A stretch of 64,000 bases of DNA from CAXXOK01 sp963675655 (lineage in GTDB: Bacteria; Bacillota; Clostridia; Christensenellales; Aristaeellaceae): NCBI GenBank assembly GCA_963675655.1, contig OY776489.1, positions 1,860,001 through 1,924,000 of the forward strand, read 5' to 3'. The notes beneath the pieces were generated by a model. The model ran no database searches. It was not told the DNA's origin and saw only the letters and a list, made by a program, of their open reading frames with translations. This document shows positions 49,545-59,544 of this stretch, one piece after another (the stretch's first letter is position 1; every line of letters starts with the position of its first letter). Position numbers and translations under genes: made by a program.

Positions 49545-52500
49545 TTATTTGGCGTCGATGGTGGAGACGCAGATGGTGATCTCCTCCAGCACGTTGAGCA
49601 GTACCCGCACCGTATCCAGCGCGGTAAAGATGGTTACGTTGTTTTCCACCGCGCAGCGGCGCAGCTGTGCGCCGAAGGTTAGGTGGCTGTCGCTCCACGG
49701 TGTGCGGGTGTTGATGACGTAGTTTACGTGCCCCTGCCGCAGCGATTCGAGGATTTCTTCGCTCCCCTCGGTCAGCTTACGGCGTTCGCGTGTGCGAATA
49801 CCGTTTTGCCGCAGGAAATCCGCGGTGCCGTGCGTTGCCTCGATATTGAAGCCGAGGCTGTAGAACCGGCGGATGAGGGGCAGCGCTTCGGGCTTATCCT
49901 GATCGGCAATGGTGACGAACAGGGTGCCGTAGTTGCTCACGTTCATGCCGCTGGACAGCATGGCCTTGTACAGGGCGCGGTTAAGCGTATCATCGTAGCC
50001 GATGGCTTCGCCGGTGGATTTCATTTCCGGGCTCAAGTACGCGTCGATACCGCGCAGCTTGCTGAAGCTGAAAGCGGGCGCCTTGACATACCAGCGTTTT
50101 TTCTCCGGCGCGATGACTTCGGTAATCCCTTGGTCGCGCAGGGTTTGCCCCAGCATGACGCGGGTGCCGATGTCCGCCAGCGGCACGCCCGTTGCCTTGC
50201 TTAGGAAGGGCACGGTGCGGCTGGAGCGAGGATTGACCTCGATTACGAACACGTTGTCCTGCTTATCCACAATGAACTGGATGTTGTAAAGCCCCAGAAT
50301 ACCGATGCCCAGACCAAGGCGCACCGTATAATCCACAATGGTTTGCTTGGCTTTTTCGCTGACGCTGAAGGTGGGGTACACGCTGATGCTGTCGCCGCTG
50401 TGGATGCCGGTGCGCTCCACGTGCTCCATAATGCCGGGGATGTAAACATTCTCCCCGTCGCATACGGCGTCGGTTTCCAACTCTTTGCCGATAATGTACT
50501 TATCCACCAGCACCGGCTCGTCCTCATCCAGCAGCACGGCGGTGCGCAGGTAGTGGCGCAGGGCTTTTTCGTCGTTGACGATTTGCATAGCACGGCCGCC
50601 CAGTACGTAGCTGGGGCGTACCAACACCGGATAACCGATGCGCGCAGCCGCTGCTACGCCTGCCTCAATATCGGTTACGGCTTCGCCCTGCGGCTGGGGA
50701 ATGCCCAGCTCGCGCATAATTTTTTCAAACGAATCGCGGTTTTCGGCGCGGCCGATGGCGGTTACATCGGTGCCGATAATGTGAACCCCCATGGTGTGCA
50801 GCCGTTCGGCCAGGTTGATGGCCGTCTGCCCGCCAAGGCTGACGATGACACCCTCCGGCTGTTCCAGCGTCAGAATGTTCATCACATCCTCCACGGTGAG
50901 AGGCTCGAAGTACAGCTTATCGCTGGTTGTATAATCGGTAGAAACCGTTTCAGGGTTGTTGTTGATAATAATGGCTTCGTACCCGGCGCTGCGAATCGTC
51001 CAGATGGCGTGTACGGTGGAGTAGTCAAACTCCACACCCTGCCCGATGCGGATGGGGCCGGAACCGAGAACCACAATCTTTTTGCGGTCGGATATGATGG
51101 ACTCGTTCTCTTCCTCGTAGGTGGAGTAGAAGTAGGGTACGTAGCTTTCAAACTCGCTGGCGCAGGTGTCGATCATCTTATAAACCGGCAGTATCTTCAT
51201 CTGTTCGCGCAAGCGGAAGATTTCGCGCTCGTTTTTGCCCCAGCACTGGCCGATGTACTTATCGCTGACGCCCATTTTCTTAGCGGCGCGCAGCGTGGCT
51301 TCGTCCATGGGGTTGGCTTTCAGCTGGGTTTCAAACTCTACGATGTTTTTAATCTTCTCCAAAAAGAACATGTCGATCATCGTCTGGTTATAGATGAGGC
51401 TTAAATCAATCCCCAGCCGGATGAGCTGCGCGATGGCGAACAGCCGGTCGTCCGTCGCGTCGTGGATGTAGCTTAGCAGCTCGTCGGCGCTCAGGGCGTC
51501 GAACTTGGCGCTGTACAGGTGGCAAACGCCCACCTCCAGCGAGCGCACCGCTTTGAGCAAGCTTTCTTCCAGCGTGCGGCCGATGCTCATCACCTCGCCG
51601 GTTGCCTTCATCTGCGTGGAGAGCTTGTTGCTGGCACCATCCAGCTTATCAAACGGGAAACGCGCGATTTTGCTGACCACGTAATCCAGCGCCGGTTCAA
51701 AGCAGGCGGGGGTGTTAGCCAGCGGAATTTCGTTAAGCAGCATGCCCACCGCGACCTTGGCGGAGACGCGCGCGATGGGGTAGCCGCTGGCTTTGCTGGC
51801 CAGCGCCGAAGAGCGGCTGACGCGGGGGTTGACCTCGATTAAGTAGTATTGGAAGCTGAAGGGGTCCAGTGCGAACTGCACGTTGCAGCCGCCCTCGATT
51901 TTCAGCGCCCGGATGATCTTCAGTGCGCTGTCCCGCAGCATGTGGTATTCCTTATTGGTCAGGGTCTGGCTGGGGCACACGACGATGGAATCGCCTGTGT
52001 GTACGCCGACCGGGTCCAGATTTTCCATGTTACAGACGGTGATGGCGGTATCGTTGCGGTCGCGCATCACTTCGTACTCGATTTCTTTAAAGCCCTTGAT
52101 GCTCTTTTCCACCAGTACTTCGTGCACGGGGGAGAGCTTTAGCGCGTTTTCCATCACGGCGATCAGTTCGGCCTCATTATCGGCAAAACCGCCGCCCGTG
52201 CCGCCAAGGGTAAAGGCGGGGCGCAGCACTACCGGGTAGCCGATGTCTTCTGCGGCGGCCAAACCCTCGGCAATGGTATGGGCAATCTGCGAGGGGAGTA
52301 CCGGCTCGCCGAGGCGCTGGCATAGCTGCTTGAACTTCTCGCGGTCTTCCGCCATCTCAATGGAGGCGAAGCTGGTGCCGAGAATTTCCACCTGGCACTC
52401 ATCCAGCACGCCCTTGCGGGAAAGCTGCATGGCAAGGTTTAAGCCGGTTTGGCCGCCAAGGCCGGGCAAAATGGCGTCCGGCCGCTCGTAGCGTAAAATC

Positions 52501-52727
52501 TTGGCGACATATTCCAGCGTGAGGGGCTCCATGTATACCTTATCGGCAATGTGCGTATCGGTCATGATGGTAGCGGGGTTGGAGTTGACGAGGATCACCT
52601 CGTACCCTTCTTCCCGTAAGGCCAGGCAGGCTTGCGTGCCTGCATAGTCAAACTCTGCCGCCTGCCCGATGATGATGGGTCCCGAGCCGATTACCAGTAT
52701 CCGGTGAAGGTCGGTGCGTTTAGGCAT
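49545..52727 (-). CDS. carB: Carbamoyl phosphate synthase large subunit
   Basis: This 1060-residue enzyme consists of two ATP-grasp halves (GSGPIIIGQAAEFDYAGTQ and GSGPIRIGQGVEFDYSTVH) and a C-terminal MGS-like allosteric domain. It makes carbamoyl phosphate with CarA for pyrimidine and arginine synthesis. Length matches the family. It overlaps carA by 8 bases. Confidence 0.97.
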   Translation of the reverse strand: MPKRTDLHRILVIGSGPIIIGQAAEFDYAGTQACLALREEGYEVILVNSNPATIMTDTHIADKVYMEPLTLEYVAKILRYERPDAILPGLGGQTGLNLAMQLSRKGVLDECQVEILGTSFASIEMAEDREKFKQLCQRLGEPVLPSQIAHTIAEGLAAAEDIGYPVVLRPAFTLGGTGGGFADNEAELIAVMENALKLSPVHEVLVEKSIKGFKEIEYEVMRDRNDTAITVCNMENLDPVGVHTGDSIVVCPSQTLTNKEYHMLRDSALKIIRALKIEGGCNVQFALDPFSFQYYLIEVNPRVSRSSALASKASGYPIARVSAKVAVGMLLNEIPLANTPACFEPALDYVVSKIARFPFDKLDGASNKLSTQMKATGEVMSIGRTLEESLLKAVRSLEVGVCHLYSAKFDALSADELLSYIHDATDDRLFAIAQLIRLGIDLSLIYNQTMIDMFFLEKIKNIVEFETQLKANPMDEATLRAAKKMGVSDKYIGQCWGKNEREIFRLREQMKILPVYKMIDTCASEFESYVPYFYSTYEEENESIISDRKKIVVLGSGPIRIGQGVEFDYSTVHAIWTIRSAGYEAIIINNNPETVSTDYTTSDKLYFEPLTVEDVMNILTLEQPEGVIVSLGGQTAINLAERLHTMGVHIIGTDVTAIGRAENRDSFEKIMRELGIPQPQGEAVTDIEAGVAAAARIGYPVLVRPSYVLGGRAMQIVNDEKALRHYLRTAVLLDEDEPVLVDKYIIGKELETDAVCDGENVYIPGIMEHVERTGIHSGDSISVYPTFSVSEKAKQTIVDYTVRLGLGIGILGLYNIQFIVDKQDNVFVIEVNPRSSRTVPFLSKATGVPLADIGTRVMLGQTLRDQGITEVIAPEKKRWYVKAPAFSFSKLRGIDAYLSPEMKSTGEAIGYDDTLNRALYKAMLSSGMNVSNYGTLFVTIADQDKPEALPLIRRFYSLGFNIEATHGTADFLRQNGIRTRERRKLTEGSEEILESLRQGHVNYVINTRTPWSDSHLTFGAQLRRCAVENNVTIFTALDTVRVLLNVLEEITICVSTIDAK

Positions 52728-53823
52728 TGGCTTGTCCCTCCTTGGCGCCGGCCATGTGATCTATAAAGCGGTCGAAAAGATAGGTGCTGTCCTGCGGGCC
52801 GGGCGCGCTTTCCGGGTGGTACTGTACGGAGAAGAGTTTGTCGGCTTTGCACTCCATGCCCTCGGCGGTCTCATCCAGCAGGTTTTTGTGGGTCAGGGTG
52901 AGTCCGGTGCCATTCAAGCTATCCACATCCACAGCGAAGGAGTGGTTCTGGCTGGTAATTTCGATCTTGCCGGTGCGCAGATCCATCACCGGGTGGTTGC
53001 CGCCGCGGTGGCCGAACTTCATCTTGTAGGTCTTGGCGCCGTAGGCCAGTGCGATCATCTGGTGCCCAAGGCAGATGCCGAAAATGGGCAGTTTGCCGCG
53101 CAAGGCTCTTACGGTGTCGATAACCGGGGTTACATCCTCCGGGTCGCCCGGGCCGTTGGAGAGGAACAGACCGTCCGGTTTGAAGCTGAGGATGGTTTCG
53201 GCGGGCGTATCGTAGGGCACGACCAGTACGTTGCAGTGATGATCGCGCAGCTTGCGGATAATATTCAGCTTTACGCCGCAGTCGATGCACACGACGTTGT
53301 ACTGGGCGTTAGGCGTGCGTGCGTACCATTTTTTCGGGCTGCTGACGCGGGAAACCACATCGTGGGGCAGCTGGTAAGCGCGGATGCGGGCAAGCGCATC
53401 TGCAAGCGGGGTGTCGGCATCGCATAAAAGTCCGCGCTGGCTGCCCTCGTTGCGAATCATGCGGTTGATTTTACGGGTATCCACCCCCTGAATACCGGGG
53501 ATGCCGTGCTCATCCAAAAGCTCGCCGAGCGTTTTGGTGTAACGGAAGTTGCTGGGCAGATCGTTGTATTCGCGCACCACCAGCGCACCCAGTGTGGGGG
53601 TGCGGGTTTCGCTGTCCTCGTCGGTCACGCCGTAATTACCGATGAGCGGGTAGGTCATGACGACCATCTGTGCGGTGTAACTGGGGTCGGTTACAATTTC
53701 CTGATAGCCTACCATTGAGGTGTTGAATACCATTTCACACATAGCGTCGGTATGGGCTCCAAAACCTGTGCCTAGAAACTCGGCACCGTTTTCCATAACC
53801 AGCTTGCGGTTCAGCATTGCCAT
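52720..53823 (-). CDS. carA: Carbamoyl phosphate synthase small (glutaminase) subunit
   Basis: The 367-residue glutamine amidotransferase has the catalytic Cys in IFGICLGHQMIAL and the His-Glu pair in VQYHPESAPGP. ATG 53823 follows GCAGGAGG at 9 bases; the open frame further upstream lies inside pyrC. It overlaps pyrC by 13 bases, which implies coupled translation. Confidence 0.96.
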   Translation of the reverse strand: MAMLNRKLVMENGAEFLGTGFGAHTDAMCEMVFNTSMVGYQEIVTDPSYTAQMVVMTYPLIGNYGVTDEDSETRTPTLGALVVREYNDLPSNFRYTKTLGELLDEHGIPGIQGVDTRKINRMIRNEGSQRGLLCDADTPLADALARIRAYQLPHDVVSRVSSPKKWYARTPNAQYNVVCIDCGVKLNIIRKLRDHHCNVLVVPYDTPAETILSFKPDGLFLSNGPGDPEDVTPVIDTVRALRGKLPIFGICLGHQMIALAYGAKTYKMKFGHRGGNHPVMDLRTGKIEITSQNHSFAVDVDSLNGTGLTLTHKNLLDETAEGMECKADKLFSVQYHPESAPGPQDSTYLFDRFIDHMAGAKEGQANA

Positions 53824-55082
53824 ACGGTTTTGCCTCCTGCCAAAGTAAGTTCGTTTGTGCCGTAGACCGTTGTGCCTGTAAAAGGTGTGGCGTGCCCCAT
53901 GGAGCAAAATGCCGTGGGGTCTATTGTCCAGCTCTTTTCCAGATTCCATACGGTCAGGTCGGCGGTTTGTCCCGCTTCAAAGGTCATCGGCGGTAAGCCG
54001 AATCGCCTGCGGGGCGCGTCCGTCATCATTTCAATCAGGCGTGTAAGGGGGACTTTGCCGGTTTTCACCAGCCCGGTATATAACGCGGGAAACGCGCACT
54101 CCAGCCCTGTGATGCCCATGGCGCTCTTTTCCAGTCCGCGCGCCTTTTCTGCTGCGGAGTGCGGCGCGTGATCGGTTGCGATGATGTCGATGGTGCCGTC
54201 CAGCACGCCGGTTAGAAGCGCTTCCTGATCTTCGCGGCTGCGCAGGGGCGGGTTCATCTTAAAGCGACCGTCTTCCTGCAAATCCTCATCGCAGAGCAGC
54301 AGGTAGTGCGGCGCTGTTTCGCAAGTTACGTCCGCGCCCTCGGCCTTAGCTCGTCGTATGACCTCCACGCTTTCTTTGCAGCTCACGTGGCATACGTGGT
54401 AGCGGCAGCCCGTTTCTTTGGCCAGCTGTACATCGCGCGCGATGGGGCGCCATTCGCTTTCCGCGCTGATGCCTTTATGCCCGTGCGCGTGGCAGTAAGC
54501 GCCGTCGTGGATGTAGCCGCCGTGGAGCAGATCGTTCTGCTCGCAGTGCGCGGCGATCAACCCGCCGAGTGCTTTCACGCTCTCCATGGCCTGCCGCATC
54601 ATGCTATCGCTCTGCACGCCATGTCCGTCGTCGGAGAAGCCGCAAACCTGTGGGGCAAGCGCTGCAAAATCCACCAGCTCTTTGCCCAGCTGCCCGCGGG
54701 TGATGGTGGCGTAGGGCAGTACGTTGATGAGTGCATCCCGCCGGATGATAGCTTCCTCTTGCGCCAGATGGGCGGGGGTATCGGGCGCGGGGTTTAGGTT
54801 GGGCATGGCGCATACCGTGGTGTAGCCGCCGTGCGCCGCCGCGCGCGTGCCGGTTTGGATGGTTTCTTTATACGAAAAACCCGGTTCCCGCAGATGAACG
54901 TGTACATCTACGAAACCGGGCAATACAATGCAATTTCCAATGGAATCAATAGGAACAACGGGAATACCGTTTTGCTGATCCGGTGAAATACCATTGGTGA
55001 TTTTGCCCTGACGAAACGCAATGTCACGCTTGCAGAGCTCTCCTCGCTGGTAAACCGTAACGCCTTTCAGCAAACCGTCCAA
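53811..55082 (-). CDS. pyrC: Dihydroorotase
   Basis: This 423-residue type I dihydroorotase has HVHLREPG, the carboxylated-lysine region and ATDHAPHS with the catalytic Asp. The start is TTG 55082, about 8 bases after GGGGAG; no ATG or GTG is better placed. It is the promoter-proximal gene of the operon that supplies all six steps of UMP synthesis. Confidence 0.95.
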   Translation of the reverse strand: MDGLLKGVTVYQRGELCKRDIAFRQGKITNGISPDQQNGIPVVPIDSIGNCIVLPGFVDVHVHLREPGFSYKETIQTGTRAAAHGGYTTVCAMPNLNPAPDTPAHLAQEEAIIRRDALINVLPYATITRGQLGKELVDFAALAPQVCGFSDDGHGVQSDSMMRQAMESVKALGGLIAAHCEQNDLLHGGYIHDGAYCHAHGHKGISAESEWRPIARDVQLAKETGCRYHVCHVSCKESVEVIRRAKAEGADVTCETAPHYLLLCDEDLQEDGRFKMNPPLRSREDQEALLTGVLDGTIDIIATDHAPHSAAEKARGLEKSAMGITGLECAFPALYTGLVKTGKVPLTRLIEMMTDAPRRRFGLPPMTFEAGQTADLTVWNLEKSWTIDPTAFCSMGHATPFTGTTVYGTNELTLAGGKTVWQC

Positions 55083-55107
55083 TCCGATGCTCCCCTTTCG
55101 CCGGACG

Positions 55108-55163
55108 ATGCGAAGTTCGCATACTCAACTACATATATTATGGGAAAGATACCTTCTTGTCAA
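55108..55163 (-). promoter_or_regulatory. Promoter of the pyr operon with a leader palindrome
   Basis: On the minus strand TTGACA (55158-55163) and TAATAT (55135-55140) are 17 bases apart, a strong promoter. Transcription would start near 55128, giving a leader of only about 45 nt. The leader holds the palindrome ATGCGAA-C-TTCGCAT (55108-55122) but no PyrR-type antiterminator/terminator set. Control is likely by a DNA-binding protein or by start-site choice. Confidence 0.75.
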
Positions 55164-55585
55164 GAGCAAATACACAAAAAATAGCATAAAAATACGAATA
55201 AAATTTTCTGGGCAGGCTGCGGCGTGCATAAGCCTGCGCTGAAAACGAGCATAAACATTCAAAATTCTATGTAAATACCGTGTAAATACGACAAGAAACA
55301 TTTTAGAAAAGAAACGAGGGAAACCGTTGCATGTAAGGCAAAAGGAGGTGTAAGCGTTAAATGGGGAAAGCATGAATGCACAAGACGAAACCAAGAGGAG
55401 CGCAAGCGGGGAAACGTGTATCGGTACGGTAGGCCGCGTATAGAAGGGAAGAAAATGAAAGTGTATAATAATACAAAACGGAGAATGGTAAGATGGCGGG
55501 ATGCGGCATGCTGCTTGTACGTGGATATCGTTATATCATCGCATAACGCAGCTATTTTGGTTATGCAGCATGTGAACAGTAAAAG
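55164..55585. other. Gap upstream of the pyr operon
   Basis: An AT-rich stretch of about 420 bases between the pyr promoter and the AraC-type gene. AAAGGAGG occurs at 55340-55347 on the plus strand without a plausible gene after it. No supported feature was found. Confidence 0.4.
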
Positions 55586-55613
55586 AGCAGACTGCTTTTG
55601 CAAACAGTCTGCT
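55586..55613 (-). terminator. Terminator of the AraC-type gene
   Basis: A perfect 9-bp stem AGCAGACTG / CAGTCTGCT with a 10-base loop, followed on the minus strand by CTTTTACTG. It lies 48 bases beyond the stop of the regulator gene. Confidence 0.6.
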
Positions 55614-55661
55614 TATGTTTAGTTGTGTGGCTGCGCTCCCTGCCGCTTGGCATGGCTGCGC

Positions 55662-56537
55662 TTACTTGTGCTTTACCGGGATCCAGATAGCGCTTTCGTA
55701 GTCCGGAGCGGTAGTATCGCCCATTTCATACCATTCCACGTTCAGCCATGCGGATACTTCGTAGTCCGGGTTGCCGGGCAGCCATTCCTTGAAGATTTTT
55801 GTGTTCACACTTTGCAGCGCGCCCGGCATGGGGCCTACGCAGCGGAACTTGGCCCACGTCAGCGCGGGAAGGGTATACAGCTCCATCCCTTCCGGCACGG
55901 GTCCGCCTTGATAACGACCCGCGATCATATAGCGGAACTGCTTATCGCCGGGTTCGCCATCGATGCAGATGCCGAATTCGCCGATTTGGTTGTCCTCTAT
56001 CGCTTTCTGGTAAGCGGGCGGGTTTCCGCCGCTTGTGCAGCGTTTGTTATAATCAGCCCAGAACAGCGGTACGGTTTGGTATGCGTTTTCCGCGTCGAAC
56101 TTTCTGCTTTCGCCAATAACCTGTATGGCATCCACTTTTTCTACGGTATAATCCATTGCATTTCCTCCCTGAATTGTTACATTGACTGTCAGGGGCAAAA
56201 ACACGGTGATCTTTGTAGCGTCGCCCCGGATTTGCAGGGGGGATACCCCGTGAAATCTGCAAAACGCGCGTGTGAAGCTCTCCGGCGTCTGGTAGCCGTA
56301 GCGATACGCCAGATCGATCACCTTGTCCTTGCCGGTCAGGGCATCCAGCGCCGCCAGATACAACCGCCGTCCGCGGATGTATTCACCGACACTGTAGCCC
56401 GTCATCAGGCTGAACCCGCGCTGGAAGTAGAAGGGCGATACATACACGGCGGCCGCCACTTGCTCAATATCGATCTCTTCCAGCAGATGGGTTTCCATAT
56501 AGGCGATTGCGCGTTTCAGGTTCTCTGTCCACTCCAT
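55662..56537 (-). CDS. AraC-family regulator with GyrI-like ligand-binding domain
   Basis: At 291 residues, this has the two-helix-turn-helix AraC domain in the first 105 residues (IEQVAAAVYVSPFYFQRGFS and YRYGYQTPESFTRAFCRFHG). A linker is followed by a GyrI-like effector-binding domain (MDYTVEKVDAIQVIGESR to the end). This is the layout of SbmC/Rob-type and multidrug-sensing regulators. The ligand and targets are unknown. It is a single gene. Confidence 0.88.
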   Translation of the reverse strand: MEWTENLKRAIAYMETHLLEEIDIEQVAAAVYVSPFYFQRGFSLMTGYSVGEYIRGRRLYLAALDALTGKDKVIDLAYRYGYQTPESFTRAFCRFHGVSPLQIRGDATKITVFLPLTVNVTIQGGNAMDYTVEKVDAIQVIGESRKFDAENAYQTVPLFWADYNKRCTSGGNPPAYQKAIEDNQIGEFGICIDGEPGDKQFRYMIAGRYQGGPVPEGMELYTLPALTWAKFRCVGPMPGALQSVNTKIFKEWLPGNPDYEVSAWLNVEWYEMGDTTAPDYESAIWIPVKHK

Positions 56538-57102
56538 GTTTCCTGCCTCCTGTTCTTAGTGTAACGCGGAAAGGAAAACATTTCCTGACTTTTTGTGCTC
56601 TGTACTGTACGGTTTTCTACAATATATGATGACCGGATACCCAAAACCTGTCAAGCGGGGAATAAAGGAGCAGAGAATAAGGCACGCCTATTTTTACGCG
56701 ATGCTCCTGACAGGAAAAAGCAAAAAACAAAAGAAATACTGGCATACCAGTGTGCTTTTGGCGTAACCAGCCGTTTTTTGCCCGAAATGGACGGCTTGAC
56801 TCATAAGCATCGCAGAAAAGGTATTGACAAGATTAGACGGATAGGCGAATATGCTATCGGTTGCACGATACGGCAAAATGGTCTTTCCCGATGCGCCTGC
56901 TTTGGTTGGATGCTGATGAAGCAGTACAGCTTGGGATGCGGGTGGAGGCGCCTTACGTGGTGGCAAAACGCAAGGGAAACACGAACCAGCGATACTGCTT
57001 GTGGCTCAGCCACAGGGAGAGGACAGCCTTTTTGCGGCAAACCAGTCGGCTTTTATAGCGTGCACCGGACTGAGAAAAGAAGAATCGGGGCGTACCGAAA
57101 CG
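56538..57102. other. Gap before the AEC transporter gene
   Basis: A gap of 565 bases with no convincing gene. TTGACA at 56824-56829 has only a weak -10 at 17 bases (GAATAT). A TGTGGC / GCCACA hairpin lies near 57000-57014. The long leader could hold regulatory RNA, but no known motif was recognised. Confidence 0.4.
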
Positions 57103-58017
57103 ATGTTGATTGCACAAAAATTGATGATTTTTCTGGTATTGATGCTGGTCGGCCTTTTGCTGATGAAAATCCGCCTGCTGGACGAGCCGACCTGTCGCAA
57201 GCTATCCTCCTTGGTGGTGAATGTGGCAAATCCAGCGATGATTTTATATTCCGCTATCGTGGATAGCACCATTCCTGGCTCGGAATTACTCATGACCGCA
57301 GCTATCGCCGTGGGCATGTTTGCCATGCTGCTCGTGATCGGCGCGATTTTACCGAAACTGCTTAAAACCGAGGGGCAAGACGCGTCTGCCTATTCTCTGA
57401 TGACGGTTTTTTCCAACATCGGTTTTATGGGCTTGCCCTTGGTCGCCGTTTTATTTGGAAGCTCCGCGCTTTTATATGTTTCCGTATTTATTATTCCGTT
57501 CAATATTTTAATCTATACCTATGGTGTTGCCTTGATGCAGCAGCCGGATCCTGTGACGGGAAAGTCTTCGTTTTCTATGCGCGAGATCATCAACCCGGGC
57601 GTGGTCGCTAGTGTGATTGCGGTGGCGGTGTATCTGCTGCATATCCGCTTGCCGGAGGTGATTGCCGTACCGACGGAATACCTGAGTAACCTGACGGCTC
57701 CGTTAAGCATGATGGTGATCGGAGCTTCGCTGGCGGATGTGAAGATCAAAGAGTTTTTTACCGACACACGACTATTGGCTTTTTCGTTCATCAAGTTGCT
57801 GGTCGTGCCAGTGTTGACCTGCTTTTTCTTGAAACCGTTAATTGGCGATGGTGTGCTGCTAGGCGTTTGCATTGTAATGACGGGCGCGCCGGTTGCCAGC
57901 ATGACCGTGATGATGGCGCAGCAGTATGGCGGGGAATACACGCTGATCTCTAAAGGGATCGCGCTGACGACGATTCTTTCCGTGGTAACCATTCCACTGG
58001 TGTTTGCGATTCTGTAA
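57103..58017 (+). CDS. AEC-family transporter (auxin efflux carrier / malate permease type)
   Basis: This 304-residue membrane protein has about ten hydrophobic segments in two halves. Family marks are NVANPAMILYSAIV in the first half, the middle FSNIGFMGLPLVAVLFGSSA, NLTAPLSMMVIGASLADVK, and GAPVASMTVMMAQQYGG. Members export or exchange organic acids; the substrate is unknown. ATG 57103 is likely, though its ribosome site is weak (GGGGCG) and ATG 57124 is possible. A terminator follows, so it is a single gene. Confidence 0.88.
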   Translation: MLIAQKLMIFLVLMLVGLLLMKIRLLDEPTCRKLSSLVVNVANPAMILYSAIVDSTIPGSELLMTAAIAVGMFAMLLVIGAILPKLLKTEGQDASAYSLMTVFSNIGFMGLPLVAVLFGSSALLYVSVFIIPFNILIYTYGVALMQQPDPVTGKSSFSMREIINPGVVASVIAVAVYLLHIRLPEVIAVPTEYLSNLTAPLSMMVIGASLADVKIKEFFTDTRLLAFSFIKLLVVPVLTCFFLKPLIGDGVLLGVCIVMTGAPVASMTVMMAQQYGGEYTLISKGIALTTILSVVTIPLVFAIL

Positions 58018-58057
58018 GTGTGAAAAAGAAGGAATAGCATTTTTATATAGAATGTGT

Positions 58058-58097
58058 AACAGCGCCGAAACCGTAAGGTTGCGGTGCTGTTGCTTTT
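58058..58097 (+). terminator. Terminator of the AEC transporter gene
   Basis: A 15-position stem with one mismatch and one G-T pair (left arm AACAGCGCCGAAACC, loop GTAA), followed by GCTTTT. Confidence 0.7.
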
Positions 58098-58149
58098 AGA
58101 AAAGGGATGATTTTTGCAAGTTTAAACATAATCATGAAAAATAACTATA

Positions 58150-58186
58150 TCAATCGATTGACACATTCTGCTTCATTTGCTATACT
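58150..58186 (+). promoter_or_regulatory. LacI-type gene promoter with palindromic operator
   Basis: TTGACA (58158-58163) and TATACT (58181-58186) are 17 bases apart. The perfect palindrome TCAATCGATTGA (58150-58161) overlaps the -35, a usual form for LacI-family operators. A half site TCAATCG recurs near 58220. Autoregulation is the natural inference. The leader to the gene is about 230 nt. Confidence 0.7.
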
Positions 58187-58424
58187 GGCAAAAACGGAGA
58201 ATGACTATTAACCATACGGTCAATCGCTATTTTTAATTGCCGTACGCGTTACGGAAAAAGAAACGGAGCGCCCTTGTTCTTCGTATACCTGTGTTACATG
58301 CCTTGCGTTCTTGATACGGTTTGCGGTAGGGCGGCTGTATGCGGCAGGCGCGCAGGGCGGGGCGTTTGCGGTATATGCACCGTAACCGAAAAAGGAAAGG
58401 GGATAAGCTGAAAAGCGAACCAAC

Positions 58425-59435
58425 GTGACAACACTTAAAGATGTCGCACGCGAAGCTGGGCTGGCAATCGGCACGGTATCGCGCGTGCTGAACAACAGAG
58501 GCTACATCAGCGAAGACACCCGCAAACATGTATATGCGGTGATGGAGCGTTTGCATTATCAACCTAACGAGGTAGCCCGGTCACTGATTAAACAATCCTC
58601 CAGCTTGGTGGGGGTTATCGTGCCGCATATCCAGCACCCTTATTTTGCGGATCTTATCAGCTGTTTGGAGGCTGCCGCCGCCAGGGAAAAGCTGACGATT
58701 TTACTGTATAACGCATCCCCGCAGCAAGAAAAACTGAACGAATATCTGGAGATGTGCGTTTCTAACCGTGTGGCGGGCATTATTTTATGCAGCGGCGCGC
58801 TCTCCGTACAAAAACTGCTGGATACGCACATCCCGATAATCACGCTGGAAAGAGAACTAGAACAGGGCGTCGCTGCGGTGGAGTGTGACAACGCACGGGG
58901 CGGCCGGCTGGCGGCCCGGGAACTGATTGCCTGCGGCTGTCGAAACCTTTTACACATCAGCGGTGTTTCCGGCGTGTGTATGCCTGCGGACGAGCGGGCT
59001 TTGGGGTTTGTGGCCGCCTGTGAGGAAAAGGGAGTCGCGTACCATGTTATCGCAACGGATCAAGCTGATTACCATAACATGGATTACCATGATTTACTTA
59101 CCGCCGCGCTACAGGAACACCCGGAAACGGACGGCGTTTTTACCAGCAGCGATTTGATTGCCGCACAGCTGCTGCAGGTGTGCACGCGGCAAAAAATTGC
59201 CGTGCCGCAACAACTGAAGATTGTCGGATATGATGATGAAAACATCTCCTGCCTGACCATTCCGCCGCTGACGACCATTCACCAGCCGGTACGGGAGATG
59301 GCAAAAGCTGCCATTACGCTTTTGCAAAACGCTGTTGCCGGCGAAGTTGTTGCCAGCCGCGTTGTGCTGCCCGTGACGATGATCCGCCGCGGAAGCACGT
59401 ACCTGCCCGATGAAACAATCGAAGGGGTCTGCTGA
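58425..59435 (+). CDS. LacI-family transcriptional regulator
   Basis: This 336-residue regulator has the N-terminal helix-turn-helix TTLKDVAREAGLAIGTVSRV with hinge helix YQPNEVARSL, followed by a periplasmic-binding-protein-like sensor domain (VGVIVPHIQHPYFADLISCL, GVFTSSDLIAAQLL, IVGYDDENISCL). The start is GTG 58425, giving the exact family N-terminus, but no good ribosome site lies within 15 bases; AAAGGGG is about 20 bases or more upstream. No sugar operon lies next to it, so the target genes are elsewhere or only itself. Confidence 0.9.
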   Translation: MTTLKDVAREAGLAIGTVSRVLNNRGYISEDTRKHVYAVMERLHYQPNEVARSLIKQSSSLVGVIVPHIQHPYFADLISCLEAAAAREKLTILLYNASPQQEKLNEYLEMCVSNRVAGIILCSGALSVQKLLDTHIPIITLERELEQGVAAVECDNARGGRLAARELIACGCRNLLHISGVSGVCMPADERALGFVAACEEKGVAYHVIATDQADYHNMDYHDLLTAALQEHPETDGVFTSSDLIAAQLLQVCTRQKIAVPQQLKIVGYDDENISCLTIPPLTTIHQPVREMAKAAITLLQNAVAGEVVASRVVLPVTMIRRGSTYLPDETIEGVC

Positions 59436-59512
59436 TAAGCGGTGGGATCAAACAGATTTTCGCAGAGCTTTATGAGCCTTGCCTCTTAAAGCGAACATAG
59501 AAGATGAACACA

Positions 59513-59544
59513 ACGCCCGCGTCTCATCCATGAGACGCGGGCGT
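59513..59544. terminator. Bidirectional terminator between LacI-type gene and SDR genes
   Basis: A perfect 14-bp stem ACGCCCGCGTCTCA with a TCCA loop between two convergent genes; tails are only moderately T-rich on each strand. Confidence 0.65.

Noticed and set aside
56595..57266. Open frame of 223 codons before the AEC transporter
   Set aside because: Composition is erratic, it overlaps the transporter start in another frame, and no family is recognised.
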